This document shows, one piece after another, positions 36,159 to 45,984 of a DNA stretch of 64,000 bases. The notes under the pieces were generated by a model. The model had not been told where the DNA came from. It did no database searches and saw only the letters and a program-made list of their open reading frames with translations. The first letter of the stretch is position 1. The number at the start of each line of letters is the position of its first letter. Location: NCBI GenBank assembly GCA_031366005.1, contig JANLZB010000031.1, positions 1 to 64,000 of the forward strand, written 5' to 3'. This stretch comes from JANLUX01 sp031366005 (GTDB lineage: Bacteria; Bacteroidota; Bacteroidia; AKYH767-A; OLB10). The position numbers were made by a program, and so were the translations under genes.

Positions 36159-36192
36159 TAAACATACTCAAAACAGCTAAGTAAATCCATCA

Positions 36193-37080
36193 ATGATTAA
36201 AACCGGTTTTTTCTTTAATCGCGACACATTCTTACACATGCGCTTGCCGTTTTCTTTTTTTCTTTTACCAATATTTATTTTTGCTGTGAGTCAATCTCAT
36301 CTGGTTAATTTATTTAATACAACAATTGTTTTTATTTCGCTTCATCTTTTTATTTATCCCGGAAGTAATCTTTATAACAGTTATATGGATAACGATAAAG
36401 GAAGCATTGGTGCTTTAAAAAATCCACCACCTGCCACAAGTAAGCTTTTTATAGCAAGCATTTATTTTGATAGCATTGGTTTATTACTCTGCCTGTTAAT
36501 CAACTGGCAAATGTTTTTGCTAATGCTGGTTTATATTGCGGTTTCAAAAGCATATAGCTGGCATGGAATACGATTAAAAAAATATGCTGTCACGGGTTGG
36601 TTAGCCGTAATTTTATTTCAGGGCGGATATACTTTTCTATTGGTAAACATGGCAACAGAAAATGTATTTAATCTTTTGTGGTTTAGTGATAAAAATGCAG
36701 AATGCATGTTGCTTGCTTCATTGTTGATTGGAGGATTTTATCCGCTTTCGCAAATTTATCAGCATGAAGAAGACAGTGAACGCGGAGATTATACAATCAG
36801 CTATAAGCTTGGAATTATGGGAACATTTGCTTTTTCAGCAATATTATTTTTGATCGCTTGCGTGACAGCATGGCATTATTTTAATTCCTTCTATAGTCTT
36901 AAACATTTTGCAATTTTCTTCACTTGCCTTATTCCGGTTATATTTTATTTTGCCTTCTGGTTTTTTAAATGTATTCGAAATAAATCTTTTGCTGATTATA
37001 ATCATGCAATGCGTATTACACTTCTTTCATCAAGCTGTATGATTATTTGTTACGGAATATTATTTTGGATTAATCATTAA
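36193..37080 (+). CDS. UbiA-family prenyltransferase
   Basis: Integral membrane protein of 295 residues with about eight helices and two aspartate-rich sites. These are NSYMDNDKGSIG (near residue 63) and the later HEEDSERGDYTISYKLG (near residue 195), the Mg-diphosphate sites of UbiA enzymes. UbiA relatives attach prenyl chains to aromatic rings. Being divergent from a type III PKS operon, it may prenylate that product, though a role in menaquinone, heme or chlorophyll-like lipid synthesis is the usual alternative for the family. Confidence 0.85.
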   Translation: MIKTGFFFNRDTFLHMRLPFSFFLLPIFIFAVSQSHLVNLFNTTIVFISLHLFIYPGSNLYNSYMDNDKGSIGALKNPPPATSKLFIASIYFDSIGLLLCLLINWQMFLLMLVYIAVSKAYSWHGIRLKKYAVTGWLAVILFQGGYTFLLVNMATENVFNLLWFSDKNAECMLLASLLIGGFYPLSQIYQHEEDSERGDYTISYKLGIMGTFAFSAILFLIACVTAWHYFNSFYSLKHFAIFFTCLIPVIFYFAFWFFKCIRNKSFADYNHAMRITLLSSSCMIICYGILFWINH

Positions 37081-37121
37081 GACTTTCGTTGGCCAGATTG
37101 CGTGCAATCATTATAGTAATC

Positions 37122-37910
37122 TTAAAAACGAATCCTGAAATTTTCTTTACTGAAATCAGGATTAATAAAAACAATTCCCATCATAAACAAATCAATTGTA
37201 ATGCTCACTTTTGGATGTTGTTGAATATTTTTCCATGCATCACACATTTCATACGACCAGTTGATATCATCAATAATAAAAATTGTTTTTATGTGAGATT
37301 GTTTCAGGCAGCGTTCAAAATAATTTAATGTTGGTTCTTTTCGATGGTTGCCATCAATAAAGACATAATCAATTTTGGGATAAGCATTAAAAACTTTTTC
37401 TAATGCAATTTCAAATTCATCATTAATCAACAAGATATTTTCAATAGCTAAATCTTTAAAAGTCTGCTCTGCAAGTGTTGCAGTATTTTCGCATCCTTCA
37501 ATGGTGATTAGCTTGCCTTCCTTGTTTCCTGTAGCCTGGTAAGCTGAACTGATTCCTGCAGATGTTCCTAATTCAACCATCACATTTGGTTTAACATGAT
37601 TTACTAAACGAAATAATAATCTTGCATATTTTTTCGGTTTGGAAGAATTCTTTGTAATGTAACTTATTGTTTGCTCTTTATAAATGGTTCCGCCAAATCC
37701 CGCTCCGAAATCCTGGATTTTAATAATTGTTTTATCATTCAATAATTTTTTTCTGCGTTTTTCAATCGGTTTAAATATTTGTAGCTTTTCATCATTGTTA
37801 AATACTTTGGTAACCAGATCAAAAACAAATGGTGAATGAATATCATGCTTCGTTAGAGCAGTGAAATAATAACGGAGGTATTTTAAAATAAACTGAACCT
37901 TACTACTCAT
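37122..37910 (-). CDS. Class I SAM-dependent methyltransferase (O-methyltransferase-like)
   Basis: 262 residues with VMVELGTSAGISSAYQ (motif I, near residue 115), then KLITIEGCEN and YVFIDGNHRKEPTLNYFE, the pattern of small-molecule O-methyltransferases of the catechol-OMT fold. Its start shares one base with the TerC gene end, so the two are co-transcribed, but a functional link is not obvious. Convergent with the UbiA-family gene, so it could also belong to that locus. Confidence 0.8.
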   Translation of the reverse strand: MSSKVQFILKYLRYYFTALTKHDIHSPFVFDLVTKVFNNDEKLQIFKPIEKRRKKLLNDKTIIKIQDFGAGFGGTIYKEQTISYITKNSSKPKKYARLLFRLVNHVKPNVMVELGTSAGISSAYQATGNKEGKLITIEGCENTATLAEQTFKDLAIENILLINDEFEIALEKVFNAYPKIDYVFIDGNHRKEPTLNYFERCLKQSHIKTIFIIDDINWSYEMCDAWKNIQQHPKVSITIDLFMMGIVFINPDFSKENFRIRF

Positions 37911-38821
37911 TATTTCTTTATCCTGAATATCAGTGAAAACAAAATACTGGCTGCAAGCAATGTTATCACCACAGTAAGTGTTGTTTGAGTTGAAATTTGA
38001 TAATAGTGCGAAGTGAGCATTTTCACTCCTACAAAAACAAGAATAATTGCGATTCCGTATTTGAGAAAACGAAAAACATGAACAAGGCCGCTGAGCGCAA
38101 AATACATTGATCGTAATCCAAGCACCGCAAAAATATTAGAAGTATATACAATAAACATATCGTTACTTACTGCAAGTACAGCAGGTATTGAATCAACCGC
38201 AAAAACAATATCAGTGAAATTAATTACCATCAAAACAAGGAACAAAGGAGTTGCAAACAGCTTGCCTCTTTCTCTTACAAAAAAATTGTTGCCATGATAA
38301 TGATCAGATACAGGAAATAATTTTTTTGTAAAACGAACTATAGTATTCTTTGATAAATCTGCTTCTTCCTCTCTCCGCATTATCATTCGCAACGCAGTGA
38401 TGATTAGTATCACACCAAAAACATACATCAGCCATTCAAACTCATGAAATAAAGTAACTCCAGCCAGTATAAATGCTCCTCTCAAAATAAGTGCAACAAT
38501 AATTCCCCAAAATAAAACCCGATGTTGATGCCTCTCTGGCACTTTGAAATAATTGAAGATGACAATGAATACAAAAAGATTGTCAACACTCAAACTCCAT
38601 TCAATCACATAACCTGTTGTAAACTGAAATGCAAGCTGGTGGCCTTTTAGAAAATAAACTATAACATTAAAAGCTAATGCAAGTAATATCCAGAATCCCA
38701 CCCATAACAATGATTGCTTTAGAGAATCTACTTTTTCTTTTTTATGAAAAACACCCAGATCCAGCACCAGCATCAGCAGGATAAATACGTTAAACAAAAC
38801 CCAGAACCAGATATTATTCAT
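37910..38821 (-). CDS. TerC/Alx-family integral membrane protein
   Basis: 303 residues, about nine hydrophobic segments, with the family motifs EWSLSVDNLFVFIVIF (near residue 73) and VNFTDIVFAVDSIPAVLAVS (near 200), whose acidic residues line the putative metal path. TerC/Alx proteins are linked to manganese or calcium homeostasis and to loading of exported metalloproteins. Length is normal. It forms a pair with the downstream methyltransferase gene. Confidence 0.9.
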   Translation of the reverse strand: MNNIWFWVLFNVFILLMLVLDLGVFHKKEKVDSLKQSLLWVGFWILLALAFNVIVYFLKGHQLAFQFTTGYVIEWSLSVDNLFVFIVIFNYFKVPERHQHRVLFWGIIVALILRGAFILAGVTLFHEFEWLMYVFGVILIITALRMIMRREEEADLSKNTIVRFTKKLFPVSDHYHGNNFFVRERGKLFATPLFLVLMVINFTDIVFAVDSIPAVLAVSNDMFIVYTSNIFAVLGLRSMYFALSGLVHVFRFLKYGIAIILVFVGVKMLTSHYYQISTQTTLTVVITLLAASILFSLIFRIKK

Positions 38822-38941
38822 ATTTAAAATTGTATCAAAATTTTATCTGCGGTGAAATTAATTGAAACGATGATTAAATACTGATGTAAGTTGAAAGCGG
38901 ATTACTTTTATTGTGCTTACTTTTATTGAAACAAACTATTG

Positions 38942-39535
38942 ATGAATTATCTCGCACATCTTTATCTCTCAGGCGATGATCCGATGATAATGATTGGAAA
39001 TTTTATTGCTGATCATGTAAAAGGAAAACAGTTTGATTTATATAGTGCGGAAATTAAAAATGGAATTTTATTGCACAGAAGAATTGATGAGTTCACTGAT
39101 CAGCACCCTATTGTGGAACAAAGTAAGTTACTGCTGCGATCCTATTTTCATAAATATGCTCCGGTTATTGTAGATGTTTTTTATGATCATTTTTTAGCAC
39201 GCGATTGGAAGGAATATCATAATCAGTCTTTGGAGAACTATTCAAATCATGTTTATGATCTGATGGAAAACCATATTGAATTATTGCCTGAAAGAGCACG
39301 ATATATGCTTACTTACATGAAAAAATATAATTGGTTACACGGATATGCAACTGTAAATGGAATGGAAAATGCTTTGACAGGTTTATCGCGAAGAACAAAA
39401 TTTCCTTCAAAAATGGAAGAAGCCCCTGAATTTTTAGTGCAACATTATCAATTGTTTGAAAAACATTTTAAATTATTTTTTGAAGAATTACAATCTGAAG
39501 TGGTGCAGGTAAAATCATTCCTAAGTATTGAATAA
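38942..39535 (+). CDS. Acyl carrier protein phosphodiesterase family protein
   Basis: 197 residues resembling AcpH, which removes phosphopantetheine from holo-ACP. The start MNYLAHLYLSGDD, the GNFIADHVKGKQF motif and VDVFYDHFLARDW with conserved His/Asp (HD-like) residues match. The ATG at 38942 is preferred over an adjacent TTG. Single-gene unit followed by a strong hairpin. Experimental function of Bacteroidota members is less certain than that of E. coli AcpH. Confidence 0.85.
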   Translation: MNYLAHLYLSGDDPMIMIGNFIADHVKGKQFDLYSAEIKNGILLHRRIDEFTDQHPIVEQSKLLLRSYFHKYAPVIVDVFYDHFLARDWKEYHNQSLENYSNHVYDLMENHIELLPERARYMLTYMKKYNWLHGYATVNGMENALTGLSRRTKFPSKMEEAPEFLVQHYQLFEKHFKLFFEELQSEVVQVKSFLSIE

Positions 39536-39536
39536 A

Positions 39537-39566
39537 AAAAGAGGAACAAAATTTTATTCCTCTTTT
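39537..39566. terminator. Strong bidirectional terminator
   Basis: Perfect 10-bp stem AAAAGAGGAA (39537-39546) / TTCCTCTTTT (39557-39566) with a 10-base loop, flanked by A and T runs. It serves the convergent AcpH-family gene and the giant surface-protein gene. Confidence 0.85.
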
Positions 39567-39590
39567 GAATCGTTATTATGCTTTCTTCAA

Positions 39591-42500
39591 TTATTGCTTT
39601 ACAATTCGAAATACATTTTCCGTGGCTTCACCATTAATTTTAATAATGTAAAAACCGCTGTTCATTCCTGTTAAGTCAAGCTCGAATTGATAAGGTGCAT
39701 TTTGCATAATTTGAACATTATATAATTTACCTAACACATCATATATTTTAATTTCACCGGCTGATATTAATTCACCACCTGTTGAAATGAATACTTTATC
39801 ATTAACCGGATTAGGATAAACTTCAAATAATTTGTGTTCTTTCACTTCAGCTCGTGTGCGGCAATTTAGATTAACAGATACATTAACAGATCTTACCGGA
39901 GAAGAACCACATTGGTTATTGGCTTTTACAGTGATGGTAACATTTGCTGAAGTAGCAGTAGTGAATTTTGCGGTAACGGAAGTGCCGTTTGTCAAACCGG
40001 TAAATGTTGCTCCTCCTGAAATTGTCCATGTATAAGAAGTGGCTCCTGTTACCGCAGCAATAGAATATTGAACTGCAGATTGTGATTTACATACTGATGT
40101 AGCTCCGTTGATTATTCCGGGTTGTTCTGTTGAAGCTATTACGGTATAACAACTGAAAGCGCTTGAACCACATGCATTGTTTGCCTGCACACAAACATTT
40201 CCTGATGTTCTGAAATTATTACCGTAATTAATATTGATTGATGTCCCCTGGTTACTTGTAATATTTGCTCCTGAAGGTACAGTCCATGTATAAGAGGTTG
40301 CACCCGGTACAGGGGATATCGAATAATGCTTTGAATTAGCATTGCACAAATTGGTAGTGGGACCCGTTATTGGTCCGGGAGTTGCAATCGTTGTACTGGA
40401 AACAGATGCTGATACGGATGTTGAACAACCATGCGCGTCAGTAATTCTTACTGAATAATTTCCTGCTGAGAGATTTGTTGCTGTTGCTGTTGTTTGGTTT
40501 CCGGGTGTCCACAAATATAAATAACCAGGAGTTCCTCCATTGGGAACAACCTTTGCACTACCTGTAAACCCACCACAAGTTGTCGATGTAGTACTGGTGG
40601 TACCTGTAACAGCAGTCGGAACAATTATAACCGCAGAAGCGGTGGCGCTGCATCCGTTGTGATCAGTTACAAAATAATTATATGTGCCTCCACCCATGTC
40701 AGAAGTATTATCTCCGGAAATATTGTAAGGAGAAATACCGCCATTTGCTACTAAGGAAATACTTCCATGTTGTCCAAAACATTGTGGTTGTGTTGGTGTA
40801 GCTGTTAAACTTAAAAGCACCGGAGCTGCATTTATAACAGCACTTGCGCTTGCAGTGCAACCATTTGCATCAGTTACTAAATAATTATAAGTGCCCGGTG
40901 AGAGATTTGAAATAGAATCTCCTGTAATTGTTAAACCGCCTGTTCCTCCATTGGGAATTAAATCAACACTTCCTTTTTCACCAAAGCACAATGGTTGAGT
41001 TGCTGTTGCAGATAAAGTAAGTAATTGGGGTTGTATGAATGTACCGTTAGCATATACAACCGTGTAATCAGGGTTTGAATCAAGCACAATTCCATCTGGT
41101 ACAATTTGATAACTTCCTGCAGGAGGAATTCCATTTATTACCTGGTTTTGATTTTTTACAGTATAAGTTGGTCCTGATAAAACTATCAGTGAATCACTAT
41201 CCTGATACTGATAACCTGTAATAGTTGAAGTAAATGCAGGAAGACTATTACACAAAGGATTTTGATCATCTGCTTTTATTGTTAATACCGCAGGTAAAAT
41301 AGTGAGCTTTCCTAATCCATAAGTAATGTCAAAATTATTTGATGTTAACGCATTAGGTACTATATCCCATTCACCCGCAGTGATGCCTGTTATCATAACC
41401 ACAGATTTTAATTCGGTAATTGTATCACTGCCATTTACATCATCTTCATCAATAACAACAATTACATTATCGGTGGTACTGTCAACAGAGTTGCTATTAA
41501 CAACAGTGGAACCGTTAATCAGATTTTTTGCATTAACAGAAGCAGTACCATTGATTAAATTTTTTGCATTGATTAATGATTTAGCATTCACAAGATTTCT
41601 TGCGCTCACCAAGGTGCCGCTATCAGGAGAAACCTGGTAATTAAATATGCAGGCAGGAGAAACTTCAATGATCTTAGTAGTATCGTAAGTGATACCATTA
41701 ATCAAATTTTTTGCATTGATGAGATTCTTTGCATTAATCAGATTTTTTGCACTTGCTATAAAACCAAGATTAAGAATGTCAGCATCAGTCAGGCTTCTTC
41801 CATTGATTAAATTTTTTGCATCCACCAATACAAGAGCATCTGCTTTATTTGATTCGTGTGCTGATTCAATAGAATTTAAAAATGTAGCTTCTTCACCCGC
41901 ATTAATATTTGTGTGATCATATACATAACTAAAGCCAAGACCATCAATCTTATCTCCATAAGTTAATGTGGTATCTTTTGGAGTAATTGTCAAAGGCATT
42001 TTTTCAATTGTCAGTAATCCCGGTAAATTATTTGCAGTGGTATTGAATGTATAATCGTAGAGTTCTGTTAAACCAATATCTAACGGGCCTGTGAAGGGAT
42101 TAATAAAATAAATTCCTGTATTACTCATGCTGTTCGTTCCTGCAGGTAGCCCGAACTGTAAATTATCCAGTCCTAAATCTGCTAATGTGAGTCCGAAAGC
42201 TGAAGGTGGTGATCCATCAACAGTAACAGTAGCTGTGAATTCGGGTAGCTTCTCACCATATTTTTTTGTTTTGTTGTCGGCTGTAATAACAACATCTTTT
42301 TTATCCGGACCGAAAAAATATAAAGCGTTTGATAAACCTCCGTCATTTCCATTGGGAGTAATTGGTGGAGAATAAATCTGGATGGGAGGATTACCAAAGA
42401 ATGCTGGTATAGTTGCCGAAAGATGATGTGCATCAATGTAATTGGTTGGCAAAACAGTGTCTCTGTAAACAATTTGCGATTGCGCAGTTAAAAAATTTCC

Positions 42501-45500
42501 TGTTACTGTATCAGTAAATACAGTTTGTCCGGGAGTTATTCCATTAGGAATTAATAACTGCGTCAACACTGGAGTAGGAGCAGCCAATGTGCGCAATGCT
42601 GCATCAGCATCTACCAATCCTGTACCAGATAAACTATCATAACCTGCTCCATACATCTCCACTGCAGTGGTTTGTAAAATGGAACGCACCTGGGCAGAAG
42701 AAAGCCCTTGATTATAGAATTTGTTTTTTCCATTAATCAATAATGCAGCAACACCTGCAGCGTGTGGAGCTGCTGCTGAAGTGCCAAAGAAATTCGGGAA
42801 TTGATCATTATCAATATTTACTCCGCCCATATAAACGGTAGTATTAACTCCGTTTGGTGCTGACAGATCGGGTTTTAATCTATTAGTAACTCCGTTAATT
42901 AATGTTCCACCTCTTGACGAAAATGATGCAACTGTAGGAGATAAAACACCGAATGGTGGAGTATTGGAATACAATACAGCTCCAGTGGTTATAGCACCAG
43001 CCGCATTTGCCTGTCCCACCACAGTGGAAGTTCCCTGGTTAAATTCATTAATAACAGGATCACCACGGAATGCAATATATTTAAATGTTGCAGATCCAGA
43101 TCCTGCTGCTCTTACAATCAATAAATTAGTTGTCGTGTTTTGAGTAACTGTAAAAGATAAAACTTCTATCGGGTCACCGCCAATATTATTCCTGTTAAAT
43201 ACAAATAATGTTTTTCCATTATCATAAGTGAGATAAATATCAAAATCATTTACGGTTCCTGACATGGTTTGTCCAATTGAATAAATGGAATCAAGCCATT
43301 GGAATACTATAGTATAAACACCTGGTGTTAATGAAATATTCTGAAAAATATCTCCACCTCCAAAATCATGTGCAAATCCTGTTATACCAAATGGTGCAGG
43401 TGAGGGATTGAAAGTGCCGGTATAAGATTTGTTGCCAAAATTTCCTGCTGCTGTAAAGTAAGAAACTCCCTGTGCTGTAACTTCATCCACTGCTTTTGCT
43501 ATCACTCCGTCCTGGAAAAATGGTTCCGTTATATAAGTAATATCATCGGTAATTACATTGCAGTTGGCTTGTTTAAGTTGCCTTATACCTTGTGCAAAAT
43601 CTCCTGCACTGATAAATCCTGTACGGAACGCCAGGTTTGCTTTTGGCGCCACATCATGAACAATCTGAAGCATCGCACGTCCCTCATCCGAACGAATGCC
43701 GTATGGATAATCCTGCAATACTTCAACGGGATTGGGATTGATAGCATTACCTGTTCCCGGAAGATCATCATTCACTATATCGGTTGCAGCAGGATTGCCT
43801 GTGATGGTGTTAAAACTGTTTGACAAAACACCAACCTTAACTCCTTCGCCATTTACATTAAAACCACTTCTCGCTATATCAGCTTTCATTGATACATCAC
43901 CTGCAGAATTTGCAACACCTGAAGATGCAATAGGAGGAAATACAGGTCGTACATAATTTATATATGTTGGCAAACTATCCAGTCGTAATAAATTTGCAAT
44001 GGGAAATTTTCCTGTGATGATTAAATTTCCTGTTCCGTTGTTAATGATATCTGTTAAACCATAACCGGAAGATTGCAATAAAGTTAAGAGCTGTTGATAA
44101 TAACCTGCATTATAAATTACTTCTATCCAAACACTGTCATTGGCAATACGGAAAATATTTTCAATCGTGTCAACCACTGTACCGAAGTTGTAAAAAAGTG
44201 AATGCAATTCAGAACCGATTTTATCATTTGATTTTCCATCTGGAAGCGGAGGGTAATAAGGAAATATGCAGGGAATACGATTTACAATCGCTGTGTCAGT
44301 CCGGCTGCAACCTGTTGATGGATTGGTGACAGTTAAGATAAATTTCCCTTCACCATTAATAGTTGGTGTTGCTGTGTTTGATCCGTTAACAAATGTGCCG
44401 CCATTATTGCTTGTCCAGTTAAACTGAGCATTGATCAAATTTGAAGTTCCGCTGAGTTGAACCTGCGGAAAAGAACATGTTAATACTGTATCTATACCCG
44501 CATTCGCGCTTGGTTTTGCATTTACTGTAACATTCACCTGGTCAGAACTTGAACAACCATTTGAAGAAACCGTTACAGTGTAAATAGCCGTTCCTGGCGA
44601 TGTTAATGTTACAGTGGGATTGGAAACTGAAGTGCTGCTTAATCCTGTTGCAGGAGTCCAACTGTAAGAATAACCTGCTATTAAAGAAGTTCCTAAAACA
44701 GCATTTCCTCCTGTACAAAAAGAAACATCAGCTCCTGCATTGGCAACAGGAGGGGTACAGCTTGAAAAAGGTGCATAAATGATGGTTGCTCCACTTTGAA
44801 TATTTACCTGAGTACCACTCCACAATGCCCCTATAACATCGCAGTTACCTGTGCCGGATCCAATATTAATTGCAGCATAAGGCGCCCAAACTGTACCGAG
44901 CCATCTTGAATGACTCGATGACGATCCGTTTGCAATTGTGAAGGCATAGGTCCCATTGGACGATCCATTACCATGTGTCTCGAGATAAATTCGTGATGCA
45001 CTTCCACCGTTAATGGTGCTCACGCTGATTTTGTTCAGATTCACATTGTTGTGAACATAAATTTTAAAAGTACCCGTTGAACTGTTTTGGAAGTTGAAGA
45101 CAAGATTGTTAGAACCTATATTATCTATTTTATCAAAAGTGTAAATCCCTGTTCCGTTAAAAGTAAGTGTCCTGCCACCGGAAAGTTTTACATCATCATA
45201 AGCTCCCGGTGTGATGGATTGAGTACCTGTAATATCCGGCAAACTTGGGAAAGGAGGGAATGAATTTATTATTGGTAATGCAGGAAATGTGGGAAGAGCA
45301 GGAGTCCCTGTTACGTTTCCTCCTGAAGGGGCAGGACCACTATAGGTTGTTCCGGCAGGATGAGTTACTTTTCCGGAAACAGTTCCTCCGGCAACCACTA
45401 TATTTCCTTTAACATCAATATTGCCATTGAGGTTTGCACTGGAACCTATTGATAAAATGGTTCCGCTCACTACGGGAGAATTAGCTGCAGTAATTTTACC

Positions 45501-45812
45501 TGTTACAGCGTTACTATTAGCAAGCACTATGGTGCCTAAACTGTAAATGTTCCCTGTAACATTTGCACTCCCTGTTGATTTCACCAGTTTCCTGCTTCCT
45601 ATCGAACCACCCTGGATAACAGTAGATGATCCAAGCTGCACTCCGTAACCCGGTGATAGCGGTGTAGTAGTTCCGGCACCACCAGCCCCTGAATAAAGAA
45701 CAAAATCAGCATTCTGAAGTTGTTGTGCGCTTCCATAACCTGAAAGGAGGGTAAAAGCAAAAACTAATACTCTGTTTAAAAAATTTAAAATTGGTTTGTT
45801 GAAGTTTTTCAT
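39591..45812 (-). CDS. Giant secreted S8 subtilase-fold surface protein with altered active site, repeats and T9SS domain
   Basis: 2073 residues. Signal peptide 1-30. A glycine/serine-rich beta-helix-like region resembling polymer-forming or ice-binding surface domains spans about 35-350. Two PKD/Ig-like units lie at 353-510. A subtilase-like domain (about 640-1075) has Ser1012 in GTSAAAPHAAG and oxyanion Asn791 in TAAGNFG. The His position reads SDEGRAM (Glu710), and the Asp position reads VLSNSF (Asn665). MBG-type domains follow (about 1170-1505), interrupted by an AKNLIN hexapeptide tract (about 1331-1435). SprB-like Ig repeats come next (about 1505-1990), then a Por sorting domain with VYPNPVNDK. 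It probably sits on the cell surface; whether it cleaves anything is doubtful. Transcribed alone. Confidence 0.85.
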   Translation of the reverse strand: MKNFNKPILNFLNRVLVFAFTLLSGYGSAQQLQNADFVLYSGAGGAGTTTPLSPGYGVQLGSSTVIQGGSIGSRKLVKSTGSANVTGNIYSLGTIVLANSNAVTGKITAANSPVVSGTILSIGSSANLNGNIDVKGNIVVAGGTVSGKVTHPAGTTYSGPAPSGGNVTGTPALPTFPALPIINSFPPFPSLPDITGTQSITPGAYDDVKLSGGRTLTFNGTGIYTFDKIDNIGSNNLVFNFQNSSTGTFKIYVHNNVNLNKISVSTINGGSASRIYLETHGNGSSNGTYAFTIANGSSSSHSRWLGTVWAPYAAINIGSGTGNCDVIGALWSGTQVNIQSGATIIYAPFSSCTPPVANAGADVSFCTGGNAVLGTSLIAGYSYSWTPATGLSSTSVSNPTVTLTSPGTAIYTVTVSSNGCSSSDQVNVTVNAKPSANAGIDTVLTCSFPQVQLSGTSNLINAQFNWTSNNGGTFVNGSNTATPTINGEGKFILTVTNPSTGCSRTDTAIVNRIPCIFPYYPPLPDGKSNDKIGSELHSLFYNFGTVVDTIENIFRIANDSVWIEVIYNAGYYQQLLTLLQSSGYGLTDIINNGTGNLIITGKFPIANLLRLDSLPTYINYVRPVFPPIASSGVANSAGDVSMKADIARSGFNVNGEGVKVGVLSNSFNTITGNPAATDIVNDDLPGTGNAINPNPVEVLQDYPYGIRSDEGRAMLQIVHDVAPKANLAFRTGFISAGDFAQGIRQLKQANCNVITDDITYITEPFFQDGVIAKAVDEVTAQGVSYFTAAGNFGNKSYTGTFNPSPAPFGITGFAHDFGGGDIFQNISLTPGVYTIVFQWLDSIYSIGQTMSGTVNDFDIYLTYDNGKTLFVFNRNNIGGDPIEVLSFTVTQNTTTNLLIVRAAGSGSATFKYIAFRGDPVINEFNQGTSTVVGQANAAGAITTGAVLYSNTPPFGVLSPTVASFSSRGGTLINGVTNRLKPDLSAPNGVNTTVYMGGVNIDNDQFPNFFGTSAAAPHAAGVAALLINGKNKFYNQGLSSAQVRSILQTTAVEMYGAGYDSLSGTGLVDADAALRTLAAPTPVLTQLLIPNGITPGQTVFTDTVTGNFLTAQSQIVYRDTVLPTNYIDAHHLSATIPAFFGNPPIQIYSPPITPNGNDGGLSNALYFFGPDKKDVVITADNKTKKYGEKLPEFTATVTVDGSPPSAFGLTLADLGLDNLQFGLPAGTNSMSNTGIYFINPFTGPLDIGLTELYDYTFNTTANNLPGLLTIEKMPLTITPKDTTLTYGDKIDGLGFSYVYDHTNINAGEEATFLNSIESAHESNKADALVLVDAKNLINGRSLTDADILNLGFIASAKNLINAKNLINAKNLINGITYDTTKIIEVSPACIFNYQVSPDSGTLVSARNLVNAKSLINAKNLINGTASVNAKNLINGSTVVNSNSVDSTTDNVIVVIDEDDVNGSDTITELKSVVMITGITAGEWDIVPNALTSNNFDITYGLGKLTILPAVLTIKADDQNPLCNSLPAFTSTITGYQYQDSDSLIVLSGPTYTVKNQNQVINGIPPAGSYQIVPDGIVLDSNPDYTVVYANGTFIQPQLLTLSATATQPLCFGEKGSVDLIPNGGTGGLTITGDSISNLSPGTYNYLVTDANGCTASASAVINAAPVLLSLTATPTQPQCFGQHGSISLVANGGISPYNISGDNTSDMGGGTYNYFVTDHNGCSATASAVIIVPTAVTGTTSTTSTTCGGFTGSAKVVPNGGTPGYLYLWTPGNQTTATATNLSAGNYSVRITDAHGCSTSVSASVSSTTIATPGPITGPTTNLCNANSKHYSISPVPGATSYTWTVPSGANITSNQGTSININYGNNFRTSGNVCVQANNACGSSAFSCYTVIASTEQPGIINGATSVCKSQSAVQYSIAAVTGATSYTWTISGGATFTGLTNGTSVTAKFTTATSANVTITVKANNQCGSSPVRSVNVSVNLNCRTRAEVKEHKLFEVYPNPVNDKVFISTGGELISAGEIKIYDVLGKLYNVQIMQNAPYQFELDLTGMNSGFYIIKINGEATENVFRIVKQ
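41508..41822 (-). repeat. Hexapeptide (AKNLIN) coding repeat tract
   Basis: Within the giant surface protein, residues about 1331-1435 contain ten or so variants of the six-residue unit A-K/R-N/S-L-I/V-N, some in strict tandem (AKNLINAKNLINAKNLIN). The DNA repeats with an 18-base period. The regular period suggests a solenoid or beta-roll edge, or slippage-driven expansion. Confidence 0.85.
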
Positions 45813-45984
45813 GATATTTGAATTAAAAGGTGTTTAATATTTCAATAAAGAAAGGCCTGATTTTTCCGCTAAATAAATAACTTGTTTAGAGAGTGCAAGT
45901 TAATAATTGTTAACAATTGTGCCAATAGTTTTTTGCGAAAAAAACCTCCGAGATTAAAAAAAAATTAAGGAACCTCTTAGCATA

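Noticed and set aside
37089..37110. GATTGC-GT-GCAATC hairpin as terminator after the UbiA gene
   Set aside because: Loop of two bases is too tight and no T-run follows; likely chance.
41326..41916. Plus-strand frames rich in LIKFFAL-type peptides
   Set aside because: They are the antisense shadow of the AKNLIN repeat tract of the surface-protein gene.
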